Source: Streptomyces albospinus
Lineage (GTDB): Bacteria > Actinomycetota > Actinomycetes > Streptomycetales > Streptomycetaceae
Assembly: GCF_014648695.1 (NCBI RefSeq)
Contig: NZ_BMRP01000056.1
Coordinates: 1 to 39,834, forward strand
Length of the DNA stretch: 39,834 nucleotides
Direction: 5' to 3'
Shown: in pieces, positions 18,288 to 27,089 of the stretch
Layout: each line of letters opens with the position of its first letter
How positions within the stretch are numbered: position 1 is the first letter of the stretch
The notes under the pieces: model-generated
Told to the model about the DNA's origin: nothing
Databases searched by the model: none
What the model saw: only the letters and a program-made list of their open reading frames with translations
Position numbers and translations under genes: made by a program

Positions 18288-18347
18288 ATGCCCGGGCAGG
18301 TGGACCACGAGGAGTGGCGGCGCCGGATCGCCGAGGCGGTGTACCCA
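18288..18347 (+). pseudogene. TetR-family regulator, N-terminal stump
   Basis: An ATG 7 bases after GAGG opens MPGQVDHEEWRRRIAEAVY, the usual first residues of a TetR subgroup. Compare MPKQVDHHQRREEIARALW of the intact TetR that starts at 31881 in this window. The helix-turn-helix and everything after it are missing: the next codons read PATRHRHAPP and lose all similarity. The fragment faces away from the amidase and begins 25 bases after the second palindrome, the normal place for a divergent local repressor. A deletion or insertion next to codon 20 is the likely cause. Confidence 0.65.
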
Positions 18348-18962
18348 GCAACCCGTCATCGTCATGCCCCACCTCCCTCCCGGGCGTCTTTCGTGACTCC
18401 ATCCGGTTCACCAACTCCCCCAAACAGGCGCAGAGTTCGACGAACCCCATTCGAGCCTGCCGGGCCGTTGCCCCGTGCATCAGCCACTGTGTCCGCTCCC
18501 GGAAGAGTCGTGGTCGGTACAGGGCCCGCCGAGCAAACGGCAGATGACGGTGGACGGCACCGGAGCACGTACGCGCAGACCAGGTCGACCGGCGAGCCCT
18601 GGCGACCGGGCGCCACCAAGCCATCCCGCGCAGGTTCCCTCGCCGCACCCGTGCCACAGGCGTACAGGCACCCGTGCCACAGACGTACATGAACGCGCAC
18701 GAACCGTCCCCCGTTCGTCGCCCACGTCCTTGAAGACCGCCATGACTCAGGCCGTCCTCGCCGCACTCACCCCGCTCAGCTGGACGCCCGACACCCTCGG
18801 GGCATTTGTCGGGCACCAGGCCGATCCGACGGCGGATGGGCGTTCCGCGTTCCGGGCGCGTTCAACTCCCGGCCAGGCGCACCGCGCACCCTTGGGAATG
18901 AGAGATTCCGATTGGTGACACCGCTGTGGCCGGGCGCGCCCGCCACTGTACGGGAGGGCCCC
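18348..18962. other. Intergenic region with possible P450 scrap and a 22-bp repeat
   Basis: No intact gene. On the minus strand around 18365-18500 a stretch including ARQARMGFVELCACLGELVN and then a Gly-Asp-Asp region faintly resembles the F-G/H helix part of a cytochrome P450. This is weak and could be chance. A near-perfect 22-bp direct repeat is described separately. The right end contains GGGAGG, the ribosome site of the phosphoesterase gene. Confidence 0.35.
18645..18689. repeat. 22-bp direct repeat, two copies
   Basis: The 22-base unit starting GCACCCGTGCCACAG and ending CGTACA occurs at 18645-18666 and again at 18668-18689 with a single mismatch and a 23-base period. It lies in non-coding sequence between the TetR stump and the phosphoesterase, and has no assigned function. 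Confidence 0.8.
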
Positions 18963-20777
18963 ATGGCCGGAATTGCAACCACCACCGACCGCCGTCGATT
19001 CCTCCTCAGCTCAGGTGCCGCCGTCGCAGCGGCCGGCGTCTCCTACGCCCTCCCGGGCCGGCGCAGCAGCAGTACGCAACCGGTCGCCGGCCCGGCACCG
19101 GCCGGCACCGGCGCGGCACCCGCCCGCCCCGCCGTGAAGCGGGCCGCACCGTACGGCGCCACCACGCTCGAGACCACCGCACGGCTGACCGGCAGCGGAG
19201 GCTACCGGCACATCAGCTCCGGACCTGGATGGCCCCTTGTCGTGCGGGGCGAACTCGCCGCCGCCCGGAGCGGGCGGGAGGACCGGCGGGCCGCGCTGGC
19301 GTGCTTCGTGCAGTTCACCGACCTGCATGTGGCCGACGTCCAGAGCCCGTTGCGGACCGAGTTCCTGCGCGCCGGATCGCCCGGGTCGTGGCGGGACCAG
19401 GAGGCGCTGTCGGTCGCGGGCGCGGTCTCGCTGGTCGAGCAGGTCAATACGATCGGTGGCGGACCCCACACCAGTCTGCCCCCGGCCTTTGTGATGTCCA
19501 CCGGCGACAACATCGACAACCATTCGATGGTGGAGCTGGAGTGGTTCCTGACGCTGATGAGCGGCGGCCGGATCACCCCCAACACCGGCGACCCGGCCGC
19601 GTACGAGGGAGTGCAGAACTGCGGCCTCCCGCTGTACTGGCACCCCGACTCCGACCTGCGCGACCAGGACAAACTGCGCGGAATGCCGCGGATCCCCGGA
19701 TTCCTGGAGGCCGCGATACGCCCCGTCACCAGCCCGGGCCTGCACATCCCCTGGTACTCGACGCCCGGCAACCACGACGACCTGCCGGGCGGATGCCTGG
19801 CCCCGCAGGACCCCTACCTGAGCGACTACATCACCGGGGCGCGCAAGCTCTTCTCCGTACCGGATACCGACGTGGCCGCCTTCGCCAAGGTGCTGGAATC
19901 CGGCGACGACCCCAAGAGCACCGTCCTGAAGGAGATCCTGCACCACAACGCCCGCCGGGCCCGGACCGTCACCGCCGACCCGCGTCGGCGCCTGGTCACC
20001 CCGCACGACTACGTCAGTGCACACCTCGACCCGGCCCATGCGGGAGCGGGCCCGGTCGGGCACGGGTACACCGAGAATCACCTGGACGGTGAGCGGATGT
20101 ACTACATCTTCCGCATCGCGGACGGCGTCCTCGGCATCAGCATCGACACCACCTACCGCAGCGGCCACTACGAGGGGTCACTCGGGACCGAGCAACTGCG
20201 CTGGCTGGAAAGCACCCTGACCGCCCACAGCGCGCACCACTACGACGCCGACGGGCGCCTGGTGCGCAACACCACCGCCGACGACGCCCACATCCTCGTC
20301 TTCAGTCACCACCACAGCCCGAGCATGACCCGGCGCCGCGACGCGGCCCGCGCCGACGAAATCCGGCACGACGGTGCGGAGGTGATCGCCCTGCTGAGCC
20401 GGTTCCCGAACGTGGTCGCGTGGATCAACGGACACAGCCACGTCAACCGCATCACACCGCACGCCCACCCGACACCGGCCCGCTCCTTCTGGGAGGTCAA
20501 CACCGCCTCCCACGTGGACTACCCCCAGCACGCACGGCTCCTCGAACTCGTCGACAACCAGGACGGCACGCTGTCGCTGTTCACCACGCTGGTGGAGTCC
20601 GCCGCCCCGCACCGGGCGGATTTCGACGACCTCTCCGCGGTCGGCCTCGCCTCCCTCTACCGTGAGCTGGCCTACAACACGCCCGGACTCGCCGCCAAGA
20701 TGGGCAGCGGCGTCCATGAGGAGATGGCGGGTACGGCGGCGGACCGCAACACCGAACTCCTGGTCCTGCGGGGGTAG
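18963..20777 (+). CDS. Tat-exported metallophosphoesterase (TIGR03767-like)
   Basis: A 604-residue calcineurin-like phosphoesterase. The N-terminus has a twin-arginine signal (DRRRFLLSSGAAVAAAG), so the folded metal-bearing enzyme is expected outside the membrane. The binuclear metal site is complete: FTDLH (Asp120, His122), STGDNIDNHS near 181, PGNHDD near 268, SHHH near 444 and NGHSHVN near 491. Family members run 550-620 residues, so this one is full length. GGGAGG lies 7 bases upstream of the chosen ATG; an earlier in-frame GTG at 18912 would put 17 residues before the Tat motif. It stands alone on its strand, and the substrate is unknown. Confidence 0.9.
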   Translation: MAGIATTTDRRRFLLSSGAAVAAAGVSYALPGRRSSSTQPVAGPAPAGTGAAPARPAVKRAAPYGATTLETTARLTGSGGYRHISSGPGWPLVVRGELAAARSGREDRRAALACFVQFTDLHVADVQSPLRTEFLRAGSPGSWRDQEALSVAGAVSLVEQVNTIGGGPHTSLPPAFVMSTGDNIDNHSMVELEWFLTLMSGGRITPNTGDPAAYEGVQNCGLPLYWHPDSDLRDQDKLRGMPRIPGFLEAAIRPVTSPGLHIPWYSTPGNHDDLPGGCLAPQDPYLSDYITGARKLFSVPDTDVAAFAKVLESGDDPKSTVLKEILHHNARRARTVTADPRRRLVTPHDYVSAHLDPAHAGAGPVGHGYTENHLDGERMYYIFRIADGVLGISIDTTYRSGHYEGSLGTEQLRWLESTLTAHSAHHYDADGRLVRNTTADDAHILVFSHHHSPSMTRRRDAARADEIRHDGAEVIALLSRFPNVVAWINGHSHVNRITPHAHPTPARSFWEVNTASHVDYPQHARLLELVDNQDGTLSLFTTLVESAAPHRADFDDLSAVGLASLYRELAYNTPGLAAKMGSGVHEEMAGTAADRNTELLVLRG

Positions 20778-20786
20778 CAACGCCGC

Positions 20787-21140
20787 CACTCCTCTGCGGA
20801 GCAATCCGCCGAAATCGAGGGCATCCCCCACCGTCGGCAAACCCGGACGGCCGCGCAGACGCCCCGACGCCCTGCTCGGCGACAAGCGATGCGGCAGCAA
20901 CCCCCATCGCCGTGAACTGCTCCAGCGCCGCATCCTGCCGGTGAACTCCCGCAAGGGCGACCGGACATCAAGGGCCTGGGCAAGCTCCGCTACGTCGCCG
21001 AGCAGCCCTTCTCACTGCTGCACCACTGCACACGCCTGGCCGTCCGCCGGGAAAGACGCCTCGACCTGCACGACGCCCTCGTCTCCCCTGCCTGCAACCT
21101 CAACTACCGGATACGCCTCAAGAATTCCCACCGTGATCGT
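20787..21140 (+). pseudogene. IS5-family transposase remnant (C-terminal half)
   Basis: Two frames together give the C-terminal half of a Streptomyces IS5-type transposase. The first is VGKPGRPRRRPDALLGDK with RRELLQRRILPV, in one frame to about 20960. The second is IKGLGKLRYVAEQPFSLLHH with RLAVRRERRLDLHDALVS, in the next frame to about 21130. The family tyrosine after GDKG is replaced (GDKRCGS), and a one-base shift separates the two parts. The final Glu of the DDE triad (in YVAEQ) is present. The N-terminal half is missing; it abuts the end of the phosphoesterase gene directly, so the cut end is close to 20780. Confidence 0.85.
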
Positions 21141-21151
21141 TTTGCGAGCTT

Positions 21152-22000
21152 TCAGAGACGTGCCGCGGTCCGGACGAGGCCGGCGACGGCTCGGGACCGG
21201 CTGTGCGGTGGCCATGCGATGACCGTCGTGACTGTCGGTGCGTCCAGAACCGGCACGGTGGCGAGATCGTCGCGTAGTTGGGCTCGGCATGACTCCGGCG
21301 CGATCCAGCAAGCGCGGCCGAGAGCGATCAGCTGGAACAACTGCACATGGTCGCGAGCCTGCGGACCGGGGCCGTCCGGGTACGTACCGTCTCGGCCGGG
21401 CCAGCGCGGCATCGGCAGGCCGGGCAGCTCGGTGACGTCGGCCATCTGCACATGAGTTCGGCCGGTGAGGGGATGCCCGGCCGGCAGAACCACGACCTGC
21501 CTCTCCGTGCAGAGTTCCTCGATGTCGAACCCGGCCGTGGTGTCGAACGGCAGGTGCAGCAGAGCCACGTCGGCCCGGCCGTCGCGCAGCATTCGTTCCT
21601 GCTCGCCGATTCCGCACAGGAGCAGGTCCACGGTGACCGCATCGGGTTCGGCGGCATAGGCGTCGAGCAGTTTGGCCAGCAGTTCGCTGGACGCGCCGGC
21701 CTTCGTGGCCAGGACCACGCCGGCACGGCCGGTCGCCACGAGGGCAGCGCGACGGGTGCGACGCTCGGCGGCCTCGACCGCATCCAGCGCCGCCCGGGCT
21801 TCCCGCAGGAGCACCGCCCCGGCCTCGGTCAGGGTGACCGCGCGGCTGGTGCGTTCCAGCAGCCCCGCCCCCAGGCGCCGCTCAAGCTGGCGGATCGCCC
21901 GCGACAGCGGGGGCTGCGCGATCCCGAGCCGCTGCGCGGCCCTCCCGAAGTGCAGCTCCTCGGCGACGGCGACGAAATACCGCAACTCCCGTGTCTCCAC
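21152..22000 (-). CDS. LysR-family transcriptional regulator (first copy)
   Basis: A 282-residue LTTR. The winged helix-turn-helix is at residues 1-60 (ELRYFVAVAEELHFGRAAQR, then QPPLSRAIRQLERRLG). The effector-binding domain covers about 90-280 and the length is normal. It faces away from the SDR gene, and a perfect T-N11-A dyad lies between the two, 30 bases from this start, which is the usual arrangement for autoregulation and control of the neighbour. The second LysR of this window (36157-37062) is of the same subgroup and has an identical dyad in front. The ligand is unknown. Confidence 0.93.
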   Translation of the reverse strand: METRELRYFVAVAEELHFGRAAQRLGIAQPPLSRAIRQLERRLGAGLLERTSRAVTLTEAGAVLLREARAALDAVEAAERRTRRAALVATGRAGVVLATKAGASSELLAKLLDAYAAEPDAVTVDLLLCGIGEQERMLRDGRADVALLHLPFDTTAGFDIEELCTERQVVVLPAGHPLTGRTHVQMADVTELPGLPMPRWPGRDGTYPDGPGPQARDHVQLFQLIALGRACWIAPESCRAQLRDDLATVPVLDAPTVTTVIAWPPHSRSRAVAGLVRTAARL

Positions 22001-22029
22001 GGCGCAATGCTACCCGCCCCCACCGGGAT

Positions 22030-22048
22030 CGATACCCGTGCGGTATCG
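22030..22048. promoter_or_regulatory. LysR operator (T-N11-A dyad), first site
   Basis: CGATACC at 22030-22036 and GGTATCG at 22042-22048 form a perfect 7-bp inverted repeat with 5-base spacer CGTGC. It holds the T-N11-A pattern expected of LTTR boxes (T22033, A22045). It lies between the divergent LysR (ATG 22000) and SDR (ATG 22105). Confidence 0.8.
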
Positions 22049-22104
22049 CTGCCCACCCCATCGGTGTTGGCCAACTCGCGCCGGCCCCGGACAGGATCAG
22101 TCGT

Positions 22105-22830
22105 ATGACTGAACAGACGATTGCGCTGGTGACCGGCGCGAACAAGGGCATCGGGTACGAGATCGCGGCGGCTCTGGGCGCCCTGGGGTGGAGCGTCGGC
22201 GTCGGCGCCCGGAACGACGAGCGTCGCGAGGCCGCCGTGGCGAAGCTGCGGGCGGCCGGCGTCGGCGCGTTCGGCGTACCGCTCGACGTGACCGACCACG
22301 CGAGCGTGACCGCCGCCGCCGAGCTGATCGAGGACCGCGCGGGCCGCCTCGACGTGCTGGTCAACAACGCCGGCATAACCGGCAGCGCGCCACAGATGCC
22401 CACCACGGTCGACGTCGCGACGGTGCGGACGGCGGTGGAGACCAACGTGATCGGCGTCATCCGCGTCACCAACGCGATGCTGCCGTTGCTGCGCCGCTCG
22501 ACGTCGCCGCGGATCGTGAACATCTCCAGCGGCGTGGGCTCGCTCACCCGGCAGACCACGCCCGGCGCCGAAACAGGCCCGATCGCCGTCGCCTACGCGC
22601 CGTCGAAGACGTTCCTCAACGCCGTCACGATCCAGTACGCCAAGGAACTGCGCGATACGAACATCCTGATCAACGCCGCCTGCCCCGGCTACTGCGCGAC
22701 CGACCTCAACGGTTTCCGCGGCGTCCGCACCCCGCAGCAGGGCGCGGCGATCGCGATCCGACTCGCGACCCTGCCCGACGACGGCCCGACCGGCGGCTTC
22801 TTCGACGACGCAGGGGAAGTGCCTTGGTGA
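22105..22830 (+). CDS. SDR-family NAD(P)-dependent oxidoreductase
   Basis: A 241-residue classical short-chain dehydrogenase/reductase. The cofactor loop is TGANKGIG at 10-17, with VLVNNAGITG near 87, the catalytic serine in VNISSGVGS, and Tyr/Lys in AYAPSKTF. The latter has the wider spacing expected of the carbonyl-reductase-like subgroup that begins TGANKGIGYEIA. The C-terminus ends in GGFFDDAGEVPW, a normal end for this group. It is divergent from LysR and presumably under its control. The substrate is likely a carbonyl compound or quinone but cannot be fixed from sequence. Confidence 0.93.
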   Translation: MTEQTIALVTGANKGIGYEIAAALGALGWSVGVGARNDERREAAVAKLRAAGVGAFGVPLDVTDHASVTAAAELIEDRAGRLDVLVNNAGITGSAPQMPTTVDVATVRTAVETNVIGVIRVTNAMLPLLRRSTSPRIVNISSGVGSLTRQTTPGAETGPIAVAYAPSKTFLNAVTIQYAKELRDTNILINAACPGYCATDLNGFRGVRTPQQGAAIAIRLATLPDDGPTGGFFDDAGEVPW

Positions 22831-22841
22831 CCCGAACGTCG

Positions 22842-23195
22842 ATGAAGGACATCGACGCACCATCGACGGCAGAGAGTCTCCCCGGCGCCGAGGTCCACCG
22901 CGCCTCACGCGACGACCTCGACGCCCTGGGCAACGCGCCGCCGCGTCCGACGGCATGATCCACCTCGCTTTCCAGCACGAGGAGGCGTTCTCCGGCGACT
23001 TCGCGGCCACGATGGACGCGGACCGTCGCGCGATCGAGGTGTTGGGGCAGGTCCTGGCGGGCTCCGGCCGGCAGCTGGCCATCGCCTTCGGCCCGGCCGG
23101 GCTCCAGTCCGGCGAGCTCGCGACGGAGGACGACGTGCCGGATGCCGCCCTGCCCGGCGGCGGACGCGCGCTCTCGGCGCGGGCGGCACTCAACC
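22842..23195 (+). pseudogene. NAD-dependent epimerase/dehydratase-like gene, internal fragment
   Basis: Two frames combine into a middle piece of an extended-SDR protein. First GAEVHRASRDDLDALGN, then after a one-base loss near 22935 ASDGMIHLAFQHEEAFSGDF, followed by DADRRAIEVLGQVLAGSGR and GELATEDDVPDA to about 23190. These match the segment after the Rossmann loop in a common family of NAD-dependent epimerases (about 290 residues). The N-terminal GASGxIG loop and the C-terminal two-fifths are missing. The fragment begins only about 12 bases after the stop of the intact SDR, so the two may have been joined by a deletion. Confidence 0.7.
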
Positions 23196-23453
23196 CTCGC
23201 GGACCGGGGTGTGCACTCCTCCCGAGTGCGCCGCCCGCCGACGGTGCGCCGCGCCTGAGCTCGCCACGCCCATCATGGCATCAGCCACACGGCAAGACGG
23301 GCCATCCACTCAACGCGGGCAATTCATGGACGTGTTGAACGCTTGCCGTATTGCCGGAAGGGAATGGATGGGACCTGTCCCCGACCTTCGGGGTCAGTGG
23401 TGAGTGAGGCGGCGGCGTCCTCGACGAGCCCGAGGACGGCCGTCGGCCTTCCG

Positions 23454-24206
23454 TTACTGCGAGAGCCGGCGGATCGCCTCGTCGAGCTCGGGACTCGTTC
23501 CCACGATGTTGAGAAATTCTGCTGTCTCCAGCTTGATTCCTTGCTCCAGCGGGAGTTCCAGCCCTTGCACGAGGACCTTCTTGGCCGCGAACAGTGCGGC
23601 CGACGGCAGGTCCGCCATCTCCTGGCACCAGGCGACTGCCGCGTCGACGAACCCGTCCGCAGGCAGGACGGCATTGAGCCAGCCGAGACGTTGCGCTTCG
23701 GCTGCGGAGAAGATCCTGCCCCGCAGTACGGCTTCGGCCGCGACGCCTGGGCCGATCAGGCGCGGCAGCCGCTGCGAGCCGCCACCGCCGGGAATGATGC
23801 CGACCGTGACCTCGGGAAGGCCGAGTCGTGCCCTTTCGGAACCGATCCGCAACTGACAGGCCAGTGCGAGCTCGTTGCCCCCGCCGAAAGCCCGCCCGTC
23901 GACGGCGGCGACGGTGGGTTGCGGCATGTCGCGCAACAGGCCGGTCAGACGCAGCCACGACGGAATACCCTCCGGCGCCTCACCCCGGCCGGCGCGCTGA
24001 AGGTCGGCCAGATCACCTCCGGCGACGAAGCAGCCATCCACACCACCGGTCAGCATGACGACCTTGGCCTGGGCGGACTGCTCGGCGAGCTTTTCGAGAC
24101 GGTCACCCAGTTCGGCCATCGAGGCGAAGTCGAGGAAGTTGCGGGGCGGGCGGGTGAACGTCAGCTTCGCGACCCCGCCGTGCTGCTCGACAGACCAGTT
24201 ACCCAT
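23454..24206 (-). CDS. Enoyl-CoA hydratase/isomerase family protein
   Basis: A 250-residue crotonase-fold enzyme. The oxyanion-hole segments are visible as CFVAGGDLADLQRAG (near 59-73) and AFGGGNELALACQLRIGS (near 107-124). The active-site region LPEVTVGIIPGGGGSQRLPR contains the Glu at the usual second catalytic position, while the first catalytic Glu position (after GGGNELAL) is a matter of alignment. The family acts on acyl-CoA thioesters by hydration, isomerisation or related steps. The gene stands alone; no CoA ligase or dehydrogenase adjoins it. Confidence 0.92.
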   Translation of the reverse strand: MGNWSVEQHGGVAKLTFTRPPRNFLDFASMAELGDRLEKLAEQSAQAKVVMLTGGVDGCFVAGGDLADLQRAGRGEAPEGIPSWLRLTGLLRDMPQPTVAAVDGRAFGGGNELALACQLRIGSERARLGLPEVTVGIIPGGGGSQRLPRLIGPGVAAEAVLRGRIFSAAEAQRLGWLNAVLPADGFVDAAVAWCQEMADLPSAALFAAKKVLVQGLELPLEQGIKLETAEFLNIVGTSPELDEAIRRLSQ

Positions 24207-24507
24207 GCACGGAGCCTATGAGCCGAGGGCTCCTGGTGCGCTCAACCGGATCGCGACGTCGTACACGGAGTGCGGTCGCTGTTGCACGACCGGTGCTGAT
24301 CAGCAGGTCAGCGTGGTGTGGCGGGGCTTGGGATTCGCTTGTTCGGCCTTCGCCTGCTCGGCGTAGGGCTTCTGCGCGAACTTGAAGGGGCTGGGGAAGC
24401 CGAGCCGCTCATGGCGCCCGCGGTGCGGACGGCTTCGACATGGAGCTGGCGCACCCCGCGGCGCTGTCCGGATCACACACCTACTGATACCAACAAGGAG
24501 CATCCCT
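24207..24507. other. Intergenic region before the OYE fragment
   Basis: No complete gene. On the minus strand, a frame ending at 24300 reads FPSPFKFAQKPYAEQAKAEQ and has high third-position GC, so it may be the tail of a lost protein; I do not recognise it. Confidence 0.3.
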
Positions 24508-24630
24508 GTTTCCCACGCAAGGACCACTACGTCCTCCGCATCCCGCACAACCGAGATCCTGTCCCGGCCGGTCGCGCTGAACGGGTTGACCTTTCCGAAC
24601 CGCATCGTGATGGCACCGATGACGCGGATG
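24508..24630 (+). pseudogene. Old-yellow-enzyme-type NADH:flavin oxidoreductase, N-terminal fragment
   Basis: About 40 codons read TTEILSRPVALNGLTFPNRI and then VMAPMTRM, the typical FMN-binding start of OYE-family alkene reductases. Similarity stops abruptly after MTRM, where the sequence turns into GATGACGCG-like repeats. AAGGAG lies 7 bases before GTT TCC CAC, the expected start position, so the initiation codon itself may have been lost (GTG to GTT). The remaining 330 residues of the enzyme are absent. Confidence 0.7.
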
Positions 24631-24682
24631 ACGCGGACGATATCCCGTTGTGGGGGCAGCGGCAGGGCCATAAGGTCCTGGC

Positions 24683-25045
24683 ATGTCCCTACGTGTTCGT
24701 ATGCGTCAAGCCCTCCCGGAAGCGATGCGCTCCCGTGACAAGGCGGCGGTGAGCGCCCTGCGCGCAACGCTCGCCGCGCTGGACAACGCGGAGGCGGTGC
24801 CCGTAAACGAAGTCGCATTGCGCGGCTTGGCCCTCGAACAGTCACCGGTCGGTGCCGGTGCCACCGAGGCGGCGCGGCGTGAGCTGAGCGAGTGCAGTGT
24901 GGCGGACATCGTGCGATCAGAAGCCACCGAACGGCTGGAAGTCGCAGCGCAGTTGACTGCACCCGCCCACGCTGACCGAGTCGCGCGGCTCCGCGCGGAG
25001 GCCGCTGTGCTGCTTCGCTTTCTCGACGGCCACGGCACCCCGTAG
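24683..25045 (+). CDS. GatB/YqeY domain protein
   Basis: A 120-residue small alpha-helical protein. It begins SLRVRMRQALPEAMRSRDKAAV and continues SALRATLAALDNAEAVPV, the standard start of the actinobacterial YqeY-like family related to the tail domain of GatB (amidotransferase subunit). Family members bind tRNA-like structures or have unknown roles. Length is slightly short of the usual 150, and the C-terminal half is less conserved. It has a modest ribosome site (AAGGT). It is the only gene in this part of the plus strand and is probably transcribed on its own. Confidence 0.8.
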   Translation: MSLRVRMRQALPEAMRSRDKAAVSALRATLAALDNAEAVPVNEVALRGLALEQSPVGAGATEAARRELSECSVADIVRSEATERLEVAAQLTAPAHADRVARLRAEAAVLLRFLDGHGTP

Positions 25046-25346
25046 AACACGGCAGATCCGTCGTCCCGTGCCCGAATCGACGCAGGAGTACAAGTAACCA
25101 GTGGCCCGGTTGTGAACGGGTACGGCCACCGCGTGATCATCGGGGGTTGCGTGGACTCCTGAAGATCGTGCGGTGGCCGCAGGCCGTAGCGTAGCCCCTG
25201 CCCGCCGGCGGGCGATGGCCGACCAGGTCATGGCCCGAATCGCGGGCAGATTCAGGCGAGTTGAACCCCCAGGCCGCGGCCCAAGCCTATCTGCTCGGGC
25301 TTCGGCCACCCACCCCCTCGGATGTCAAGAGGCTCCTCACGCGTCG
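25046..25346. other. Intergenic region between convergent genes
   Basis: Contains no gene I can support and no strong hairpin. Confidence 0.4.
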
Positions 25347-26798
25347 TCAACGAGAGTCCCTGCTGGACCCCTTGCCGACCCGGGGAGCCACGCCGCCTGT
25401 GCCAGAGGACGGTGCGGCATCCGGCTTCGCTACCGCCCGGGCTGTGAGATCTGAGGTGGCGGCGGCGCCACTGCCACGTCGCACGGTCCAGCTGGTCGAG
25501 CCGGTCAACAAGGCGCGGATCGCGGGGTCACGCACCGCTGAGGTGGCATCCGTCACCGTGGCCGTCAGCCGGTGGCTGCCGCGGCCGAACCCGAGCTCGC
25601 GCACCGCCACGCGGTCACGGTCACGGTAGCGGCGCAGCTCGCGCCCGTCGAGATACCAGCGCACAGCGACCTTCCCGTGGGCCACGTCATTCGCCCGGGG
25701 CAGGGAGAGGCGGGCAGTGGTGCTCCATGCCTGGGTACGGTCAGCCGGGGCGGCGGGCGAAGCGTGCCGGTAGAACCCGGCGATCATGGCCTCGCGGCCA
25801 GGCAGGTTGAAGGGCTTGCCGAGGCTGCGCATGAGGGAGTCCTCGGTGGGACGGTACAACCCTTTGACGTAGTAGTTGCCGCCCTCGTAGGTCCCGACCG
25901 CCCCGCCGTCCGGTGAGGCCGCACCCAGCCATCGGAACCACTTGGTGCGGCCGGCGGCCATGGCATCAGCGTTCAGGATGGACGAGTTGGCCTGCGGGGT
26001 TTCGGGCCCGGTGTACTGCTCGTATTCCGGTACACCGGGGTAGGAGTATTCGTCGGCGAGCTTGCCGAGGGAGTGGCCGGTCTCATGGATGGCGACCTGG
26101 TCTGCGTTCTTGCCGTGCGCAGAGGCAGTGGAGATGCCCTCGTAGCCCAGGGTCGGACTGGCCTCGTTGTAGCCGGCGCCGCCGTACTTGGTGCTGTTGG
26201 CAAGCACGAGCACCAGGTCGGCTGCCGGAGCCTTGGCGACGTAGGCATCGACCTTCTGCTGGTCGATGCAGAGCAGCCGCTCAACGCCGTCGCACCAGAA
26301 ATGCGCGCCGAGGGCGGTGTTGCGGGAGACGTCCTTGCCTGGATCACCGCTCACCCCGCTTTCCGCGGAGACGGCGTCGACGGCCCAGACATTGAAGAGC
26401 TTCTGGTAGGTGCCGTACGGCTCGACATTGAGGAATTCGTTCCACTTCTCCTTGAGGTCGGTGTGGAACTGGTCCAGCTGGTCGGCGGTGTATCCGTCGC
26501 CGATGACGACGACGTCGAGTCGGTCCTTGGTGTCGCCGTTGTCGATCACCTTGGTGACCTGACCGTCGGCCGCGCGGGCGGGTCCCGTCAGGGCAGGTCC
26601 TGATGTGTGGGGGAAGCTGCGCGGGACGTCTCGGTAGCCGGCTCCCGCCGTGCCGCCTGCGGGGCCGGGGACTTCCACGCGGACGTGGGGGTTGGGGGCG
26701 ACGGCCGCGGCCGGACCCACGACAAAGCCAGCGAAGACGAGAGCGCATGCCCCCACGGAGGCTGATATCCGCCGGAATCGGCGGAAGGTTCTGTGCAC
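25347..26798 (-). CDS. Secreted M64-family metallopeptidase (IgA peptidase M64-like)
   Basis: A 483-residue exported zinc peptidase. GTG is chosen as start because GAGGA lies 5 bases upstream. The signal peptide spans about residues 1-33 (RISASVGACALVFAGFVVGPA). The domain starts LDVVVIGDGYTADQLDQF and holds the zinc motif HETGHSLGKLADEY at 238-251, with His238, Glu239 and His242 plus the downstream Asp/Glu that define the M64 pattern. The C-terminal 120 residues form a beta-rich accessory part (RLTATVTDATSAVRDP) typical of Streptomyces members. It probably acts as a broad extracellular protease; the name from a Clostridium IgA protease need not describe the substrate. A 4.6-copy repeat and a palindrome lie upstream. 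Confidence 0.92.
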   Translation of the reverse strand: MHRTFRRFRRISASVGACALVFAGFVVGPAAAVAPNPHVRVEVPGPAGGTAGAGYRDVPRSFPHTSGPALTGPARAADGQVTKVIDNGDTKDRLDVVVIGDGYTADQLDQFHTDLKEKWNEFLNVEPYGTYQKLFNVWAVDAVSAESGVSGDPGKDVSRNTALGAHFWCDGVERLLCIDQQKVDAYVAKAPAADLVLVLANSTKYGGAGYNEASPTLGYEGISTASAHGKNADQVAIHETGHSLGKLADEYSYPGVPEYEQYTGPETPQANSSILNADAMAAGRTKWFRWLGAASPDGGAVGTYEGGNYYVKGLYRPTEDSLMRSLGKPFNLPGREAMIAGFYRHASPAAPADRTQAWSTTARLSLPRANDVAHGKVAVRWYLDGRELRRYRDRDRVAVRELGFGRGSHRLTATVTDATSAVRDPAIRALLTGSTSWTVRRGSGAAATSDLTARAVAKPDAAPSSGTGGVAPRVGKGSSRDSR

Positions 26799-26896
26799 GA
26801 AGTCCTCCCGATAGAAAGGAAATTGAACGATATTGACCAGACGTCAGGCGGCGGTGTCTGAGCTGCCGCATAGGCGACGCGCAGTCCCCGGCGAAC

Positions 26897-26933
26897 CGGG
26901 ACGTCGGGACGTCGGGACGTCGGGACGTCGGGA
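26897..26933. repeat. 8-bp tandem repeat, 4.6 copies
   Basis: CGGGACGT is repeated four times without error at 26897-26928, followed by a partial copy. Each unit contains a 4-base palindrome ACGT, so the array has both direct and inverted symmetry. It lies 99 bases upstream of the peptidase start on the minus strand, in a position where it could affect promoter spacing or length-dependent expression. Confidence 0.9.
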
Positions 26934-27071
26934 AACGATCGCATGGAACGTCTCGCCCCTCGACGTGGTTGCCGCCAAGGACCACGAGAAGTGAATCCGC
27001 GGGCCGGGTGTGAAAACACAGAGCTGGAATGGAGCGGCAGCCGGCCGCCGGTTCGCCGGACAGCGAGCCGG

Positions 27072-27089
27072 CCTATGAAATTTCACAGG
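27072..27089. promoter_or_regulatory. AT-rich palindrome upstream of the peptidase
   Basis: CCTATGAAATTTCACAGG is an inverted repeat with the perfect core TGAAATTTCA and one mismatch further out. It is a plausible operator for a dimeric regulator. It lies about 275 bases from the peptidase start, so the target is uncertain. Confidence 0.4.

Noticed and set aside
16449..18692. 747-codon plus-strand frame opposite the amidase
   Set aside because: Composition is Arg/Gly/His-rich with no motif; the minus strand carries a complete amidase with all catalytic residues.
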